DNA of 64,000 bases from the NCBI RefSeq assembly GCF_002056295.1, contig NZ_CP020100.1, positions 186,001 to 250,000 of the forward strand, written 5' to 3'. The DNA is from Halopseudomonas phragmitis. Its GTDB lineage: Bacteria > Pseudomonadota > Gammaproteobacteria > Pseudomonadales > Pseudomonadaceae. Positions 59,487 to 64,000 of this stretch are shown piece by piece. Each line of letters starts with the position of its first letter. Position 1 is the stretch's first letter. The notes under the pieces were generated by a model. That model did not search any database and was not told where the DNA came from. It saw only the letters and a list, made by a program, of their open reading frames with translations. The translations under genes and the position numbers were made by a program.

Positions 59487-59978
59487 ATTGCTAGAGTAGC
59501 CCTTACCCCAGGATGTTTGGGCAAAGCCAGCATCGTCAGCGAGCAGCAGCCGCAGTTTGTTTGAAAATGATCGACCAGTTAGATCAAAGTACTTGATAGT
59601 AACTGGAATCTCTGCCCCAGCGCTCCATGAGTCCGATTGACCAAGGTGCCAAAACGCATTCGAAGCAGACCGCCCATTTGCAAGGACGGGAATGTAGATA
59701 TTGCTAAAGAAGCAGCGCTGCGCATCTACGGGAATTGCTTGTTGGATTGAAGCCGCCTTAACATGCGCTTCCTCTGCAATAAGTCGAATGTCACGGGCTG
59801 GTCGATTGCCCGTATTTTCAACTAGAAGGTTAAGGACAATACCACCCTCTCCGCCAGATACAGCAGTAATACGAGCCGTTACCAGAGGTCTATTAACTTG
59901 GCGCCATGAATAGACAGCAAAGAATAAAGACACAATTGCGATTGCTGATGAAAATATGCTGATGTAGATCGGTGTCAT
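59481..59978 (-). CDS. Membrane-anchored beta-domain cassette protein
   Basis: 165 residues: one N-terminal helix (ISIFSSAIAIVSLFFAVYSW) and a soluble Ig-like beta domain (GGIVLNLLVENTGNRPARDIRL, SWSAGAEIPVTIKYFDLTGRSF). Not recognised as a named family; architecture matches the first cassette of array 1. ATG 59978. Confidence 0.72.
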   Translation of the reverse strand: MTPIYISIFSSAIAIVSLFFAVYSWRQVNRPLVTARITAVSGGEGGIVLNLLVENTGNRPARDIRLIAEEAHVKAASIQQAIPVDAQRCFFSNIYIPVLANGRSASNAFWHLGQSDSWSAGAEIPVTIKYFDLTGRSFSNKLRLLLADDAGFAQTSWGKGYSSNG

Positions 59979-60003
59979 GATGTTCTCACGGAGCTATTCT
60001 GAG

Positions 60004-60075
60004 GGCTAACGCCGCGTTCTGCGGCAAATTTGGAGCGCAGCGAAAAATTTGTCCGGCAGCAGAGCATTGTTAGAC
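60004..60075 (-). other. attC site (attC-q)
   Basis: Cores GGCTAAC (60004) and GTTAGAC (60069), interior like attC-p (GGCAAATTTGGAGCGCAGCG). Confidence 0.9.
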
Positions 60076-60115
60076 CTGGATCTACAAAGGAGTAAGGTCG
60101 GAAAAAGATTCATCA

Positions 60116-61486
60116 CTAGATAATCCTGAATGCCTTTTCATCATCAAGACCATCATAGCTCTGCAACCTCACCGCACTCTCAATCAATACGATTCTCGCT
60201 AGGTAGGCGGCATGCTTACGCTCAGCAGCAAATGACTCTAGCCTGTCGTAATGGGTGCCGTGCAGTATCTGTGATCGACCATGGTCATAGATGTCTTTTA
60301 TTAATTGTTTTAAGGTTCGAGGTCGACTGCCTCCTATCACCTGTACATCGCCATCTGTACCGGTTAAGTGAACAACCATATCTCGAATGCCGACATTTTT
60401 TCCGCCACAACAGAGTACATCCAGGCAGGTTCCAAGCTTGGCCAATGCTATGGTATCACTTGATTCTCGGTTGCCCTCACCAAACCAATCTAAAGCCGTG
60501 GCCCATCGGTTGACAAGCTTAGGGTGCGGGTGATTCCCTGGATCGACCAACCCCTTTAGGATTGCTTCAAATGCCGGAATGATTTCATTCATATCAGTCA
60601 ATGCTTGTACTACCCTTTCAGGGGATAGCGAAGGAAACCGCCCCCCGAGCACGCTTCCGGGTAACCAAAGGAACCCGTTCGTTTCGATTAAGCTATCGCT
60701 ACCAACAGGCGGCAAACGCTCATCTTGCAGTGCCTGCTGGAGGAAACACTCGGGCGCACCAATTCCCAAAGAAACTGAGTCAAGTGCCGTCTTGCTGACG
60801 AGCCTAGCTAGTTTGCGTGAGAACTGACGCTCATACCCATAAATGGTTACTTCGACTAAGGCTGGACATGTTGAGACGGCCCTGTAAACGGCACCTGCCA
60901 ACCCTTCCAATAGCGATTTGTCTTTAGGTTGCTGCAGAGCACTATTGAGAATTTCCTTCCAGCGATGATTCGCCTCTGGTTGGTTCAAATATCGGTCTTT
61001 TCCATTCTCGGGAAAGTCGACCTTATCTATCCAGTCAGCTCTACTTAAGATAGTTACTGGGCCGAGCGAGAAAGGGCCATTTCTCTCCATGCCCAAAGTC
61101 CACGCTGGGAAATAGTGCGTATGCTCATTGGTAATTTTCGCGAGCCTCTCTTCGATGAGCGATTTCAAGCTAGCGATCAAGTTGCCCGCGTCGATTCCAT
61201 CAAAACCTAAAAATCTTTCCTCAGCATGCAGATCAGCAACTGCTTGGCGGACTATCTTATAGTATTCTTCGGGCTCGATCTTAAGTGAGTTCTTTGGTCG
61301 ATTTTGATGGAGAGTGCTTGAGAACTGCCAGAGAGCTTCCCTTGCCTTCTGGGTAAAGTATCTCTGCATGCCGTTGTCGGCAGTTACAAAATCAGGAATG
61401 CCGACTTCTTCGGACCAAGGTTCCGCTCCCTTGTGCACGCGATCCAGCTCGTCCACTAAAGTCTTTAGCCCCGTCTTTAACTCCAT
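60116..61486 (-). CDS. ApeA/HEPN-like large cassette protein
   Basis: 456 residues. The C-terminal part, with IYDHGRSQILHGTHYDRL (R404 and H409 in my count, Rx4H), looks like a HEPN domain of the Apea type. The remaining ~400 residues are a soluble domain of unknown fold (for example FSLGPVTILSRADWI, FLWLPGSVLGGRFPSLSPERV). Apea-type HEPN proteins occur in phage defence, so a defence role is plausible but unproven. ATG 61486. An IS3-type element lies between it and attC-r. Confidence 0.72.
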   Translation of the reverse strand: MELKTGLKTLVDELDRVHKGAEPWSEEVGIPDFVTADNGMQRYFTQKAREALWQFSSTLHQNRPKNSLKIEPEEYYKIVRQAVADLHAEERFLGFDGIDAGNLIASLKSLIEERLAKITNEHTHYFPAWTLGMERNGPFSLGPVTILSRADWIDKVDFPENGKDRYLNQPEANHRWKEILNSALQQPKDKSLLEGLAGAVYRAVSTCPALVEVTIYGYERQFSRKLARLVSKTALDSVSLGIGAPECFLQQALQDERLPPVGSDSLIETNGFLWLPGSVLGGRFPSLSPERVVQALTDMNEIIPAFEAILKGLVDPGNHPHPKLVNRWATALDWFGEGNRESSDTIALAKLGTCLDVLCCGGKNVGIRDMVVHLTGTDGDVQVIGGSRPRTLKQLIKDIYDHGRSQILHGTHYDRLESFAAERKHAAYLARIVLIESAVRLQSYDGLDDEKAFRII

Positions 61487-61560
61487 TTTTCCTCGCTGAA
61501 TATTCCATTGACTCTTGCTAGTCTACTGATGCTGGTCCTGCCCACGAAAAGTAGACACTG

Positions 61561-62426
61561 TTATGCGCATTTTCGCTCAAACTCTGCTGGGCTGATGTTG
61601 CCTAGAGCAGAGTGTCTCCGTTTACGGTTATAAAAAATTTCGATGTACTCGAAGATACCGGATCGAACCGCCTCGATGGAAGCATATTGCTCGGCATAGA
61701 TCAGCTCGACCTTGAGCCGGCTGTAGAAGGACTCCATCACCGCGTTGTCCCAGCAGTTACCCTGGCGACTCATGCTGGGCAAGCAGCCCCGGGAGCGGAC
61801 CATATCCAGATACTTCACCGAGCGGAATTGCACCCCTCGATCCGAGTGAATGATCAGCCCAGGCTGAAGGTCCCGGCTTGCAAACGCCATCCTGAGTGCA
61901 CCCATCACCAACTTCTCCGTCATCGAGCTATCGAGCTATCGAGCTTCCAACCCACGATGGCCCGCGAATAGAGGTCCATCACCGTCGCCAGATAGAGCCA
62001 ACGCCCGTTGACCCAGATATAGGTGATGTCTGTCACCCATTTTTGATTAGGCCCCTTCGCACAAAACCGGCGGCGCAGCAGGTTTTCTTCCACATTGGCC
62101 ATTGTCGGGCTGGCGGAGCGGTAGTGAAAGCCTTTGCCATTACGCGCCCGAATGCCGCGTAAGCGCATGATGTTGGCTACGAGGTTCTTTGAGCAAGGCA
62201 GTCCCGCTGCCTTCAGTTCATCAACCAGCCTCGGGGCCCCGTAGCGGGCCTTATACTGCGCAAACAACTCAACCACCTTGCACTCAACCTTTTCGCGGTG
62301 TAGCTGCCTAGCGCAAGGTGGACGCTTCTACCACTTGTAGAAGCCTGACCGAGACACTGACAGAGCCCGACACATCAAGGTAACCGGGTATTGCCCCAGA
62401 TACTCTGCAATGACGACGTACTTCAC
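61561..62426 (-). pseudogene. IS3-family transposase OrfB, broken by nonsense and 8-bp expansion
   Basis: The GTG at 62426 overlaps the orfA stop (GTGA). The frame reads KYVVIAEYLGQYPVTLMCRA, then meets TAG at 62330-62328 after FYKW. Beyond it the integrase core continues (WVTDITYIWVNGRWLYLATVMDLYSRAIVGW). It is then shifted by a third copy of the 8-base unit AGCTCGAT (minus strand, near 61921-61946). Two copies would give KLDSSMTEKLV in frame. The remainder has LIIHSDRGVQF and the catalytic Glu region, so DDE residues are present but the product is disrupted. Confidence 0.85.
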
Positions 62427-62728
62427 TCCTGGTGCTTCGCAAAGTACGCCGCAGCCTTTTTTAGGAATTCATTTTCCTTCCGAGCTTCATTCAGCTCACG
62501 CTTGAGGCGGCGTACCTCTTCTGATTCCTTCCTGGAATAATCAACACCATCCATCGTGTTGAACTGCTTTTCAGACAGACGAGTGAACTGTCGGCGCCAG
62601 TTGTAGATCTGGCCGGGATGCAGCTCCAACTCCTTGGCAACCGATGCCGCCGTATTGCCGGGCTGGTCTGCTCGGCGTACGGCTTCCCGGCGAAATTCCT
62701 CAGTATATGCGTGCCGCTTCTTGGCCAT
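62423..62728 (-). CDS. IS3-family transposase OrfA
   Basis: 101 residues: YTEEFRREAVRRADQPGNTAASVAKELELHPGQIYNWRRQF helix-turn-helix and a leucine-zipper tail (SEEVRRLKRELNEARKENEFLKKAAAYF). DNA-binding half of the transposase. Intact, ATG 62728. Confidence 0.9.
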   Translation of the reverse strand: MAKKRHAYTEEFRREAVRRADQPGNTAASVAKELELHPGQIYNWRRQFTRLSEKQFNTMDGVDYSRKESEEVRRLKRELNEARKENEFLKKAAAYFAKHQE

Positions 62729-62793
62729 GTCACACCTCCTGCTAGGGGCTACCTAACTATAGAAGGTGTCTACTGCTCATGGGTAACTCGGAT

Positions 62794-62894
62794 GCCTAAC
62801 GCCTTACACACCGGTTTGGTATAGTTGGCAGTTTTTTTGCGCAAGCGAAAAAGGTGACGAATTTACCAAATCCGCGTGCTGTAACTTGTTAGGC
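62794..62894 (-). other. attC site (attC-r)
   Basis: Cores GCCTAAC (62794) and GTTAGGC (62888) around a 101-base palindrome (GGTTTGGTATAG/ATTTACCAAATCC). Confidence 0.9.
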
Positions 62895-64000
62895 ATTTTG
62901 TAGCTGTTCAAGAAGCTCACCTTCTATTTCTTTTAGCATAAATTCCTCGTTATCTAAAAACCATTTTAGAGAGATAAATTCCAGCCCTAATCTTCCAACA
63001 TAGTGCTCAGATGCAATATAAAAAAAGGGCTCTTCATAGCCATCAATCATCTTAGAAAAAATAAATCCTGCATCTTCAGACATCACGATATCTAGATCGT
63101 AACCAATGCTTTTAAACATCGACTTAAGAATAGAACCATCAACAACAACAAATAAGTACACCTCACCAGCTAAAAAACGGTACAAAGAAGCAGCATCTTT
63201 TATAGATAGCGTAAATGGATAGTAATTATCCCATCGACCATCAGTTTTGGCTTGGTTTAGCATATAAACCAAAGGCTCTTCAATTCCGTTGAATAGATTA
63301 TCATAGTCGGTAACTACCCCTGTTTGAATGCCCACATAGTGCAGCCCTGGCTCAGGGCAAACCCTGCAGAACTTATCATCAAAAAGGGAACGAATAACCT
63401 CATTTATTGCTGAGTTATGATGTTTCTCTTCTTCTGGGAATGCCACACGTTTCATGCTGTCTAGGCCACCAATCGACCCTACATCGCTTTCAAAATAACT
63501 ATGTATTTTATCTATTGACTCAATTTGTCGCTTTACTCGCTTATTCGTGTTTGAACTAGACTTAACCTCAATCACATGAGGGTCACTTGCACCTAGAAGG
63601 CAAATATCACCATGCCTTATCGAGTTGGTGATATCACAAAGGATAGCAGGAACATTGTGCTCAGTGGCACTCATGACTAATTGCCATTCCTTCTCTATTC
63701 CTTCTTTCCCACCAATATACCCAGACGTTTTTTTTATTTCTGGTGAATCCACTTCAAAGATAAGCCGCTTGAGATTCCATTTACTAACGTACTTAAAAAC
63801 AATGCCATCACCAAAACATCTCCAAACGTAAAGCAGGAATTTATAGCCAGATAATGATTTCTTTACGCTTGAAATCTTTGATTTAATTTCAATAGAGCGC
63901 TCTTTACCATTCTTGTTTGATCTCAGGGATTTTTTTAGCCCTCCTAGCTCCGCTTTCTTTTTATTTATTCGTACCTCTGTACCCAATATCCTTTCAAGAA
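62889..64000 (-). CDS. PD-(D/E)XK-like putative nuclease, 5' end beyond the window
   Basis: At least 365 residues; the frame is still open at the window edge, so the true start lies beyond it. A basic coiled N-terminal region precedes a PD-(D/E)XK-like core: GDICLLGASDPHVIEVKSS supplies D...ExK at about residues 125-143, followed by NTNKRVKRQIESIDKI. The C-terminal half has aromatic-rich unknown sequence. A nuclease or restriction-like role is inferred. AT-rich, cassette-borne (stop in attC-r). Confidence 0.65.
   Translation of the reverse strand, partial: LERILGTEVRINKKKAELGGLKKSLRSNKNGKERSIEIKSKISSVKKSLSGYKFLLYVWRCFGDGIVFKYVSKWNLKRLIFEVDSPEIKKTSGYIGGKEGIEKEWQLVMSATEHNVPAILCDITNSIRHGDICLLGASDPHVIEVKSSSNTNKRVKRQIESIDKIHSYFESDVGSIGGLDSMKRVAFPEEEKHHNSAINEVIRSLFDDKFCRVCPEPGLHYVGIQTGVVTDYDNLFNGIEEPLVYMLNQAKTDGRWDNYYPFTLSIKDAASLYRFLAGEVYLFVVVDGSILKSMFKSIGYDLDIVMSEDAGFIFSKMIDGYEEPFFYIASEHYVGRLGLEFISLKWFLDNEEFMLKEIEGELLEQLQNA

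Larger units (their letters stand above)
61539..62785 (-). mobile_element. Degraded IS3-family insertion sequence
   Basis: Terminal inverted repeats about 20 bases long: CCCACGAAAAGTAGACACTG on the left and, read on the minus strand, CCCATGAGCAGTAGACACCT on the right. It contains orfA and a broken orfB. No clear target duplication was found. It interrupts the region upstream of the Apea-like cassette gene. Confidence 0.85.
58565..64000 (-). other. Cassette array 2 (at least four cassettes, runs off the window)
   Basis: attC sites at 58565, 59415, 60004 and 62794 bound minus-strand genes, in the same orientation as array 1. No integrase is in view. The attC interiors share the GAGCGCAGCG...AATTTGTCC segment found in array 1. 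It may be an integrase-less cluster or part of an array whose integrase lies to the right. Confidence 0.85.

Overview
The window is a chromosomal segment of a GC-rich gammaproteobacterium, most likely Pseudomonas in the broad sense. The basis is gene content and order: the mltF/purL/tadA group, cysD-cysNC, algW, hisGDC-murA, the mla operon, kdsD-kdsC-lptCAB-rpoN-hpf-ptsN-rapZ-ptsO, pmbA and yjgA all have the Pseudomonas arrangement as I remember it. No tRNA, rRNA or CRISPR array was seen.

Layout. 1-14.2 kb: conserved chromosome (YpjD-like membrane protein, CorC-type protein, purT, Nudix enzymes, L,D-transpeptidase, di-haem peroxidase, truC). It includes a TonB-dependent receptor with a very long His/Asp loop behind a Zur-like operator. 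14.2-15.6 kb: a TPR protein and an SRPBCC protein at the array edge. 15.6-27.8 kb: a chromosomal integron. Thirteen or fourteen attC-bounded cassettes, all read on the minus strand, run left from a plus-strand integron integrase at 26.9-27.8 kb. The integrase has a LexA-type SOS box but is broken by a one-base frameshift. An IS91-family element carrying its own tyrosine recombinase lies between integrase and cassettes. 28.2-57.2 kb: core chromosome (purine, sulfate and histidine genes, cell-envelope lipid transport, LPS export, sigma-54 and the nitrogen PTS), interrupted by five head-to-tail copies of a 148-bp palindrome-bearing repeat and a few REP-like units. 57.3-58.5 kb: VOC, GFA and DUF4287 genes. 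58.5-64 kb: a second attC cassette cluster in the same orientation with no integrase in view. It carries a degraded IS3-type element and is cut by the window edge.

The accessory regions are the interesting part. Cassette products include a DUF4062 protein, two proteins with an Rx4H HEPN-type motif plus a third HEPN/DUF4145-like one, a PD-(D/E)XK-like putative nuclease, a two-gene cassette pairing a soluble and a membrane protein, and several membrane-anchored proteins. These profiles suggest defence or stress roles, but that is inference. Lesions are frequent in the mobile part: frameshifted intI, a nonsense codon in one cassette gene, a frameshift in another and a doubly broken IS3 transposase. 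This looks like an array that is no longer actively reshuffled from its own integrase.
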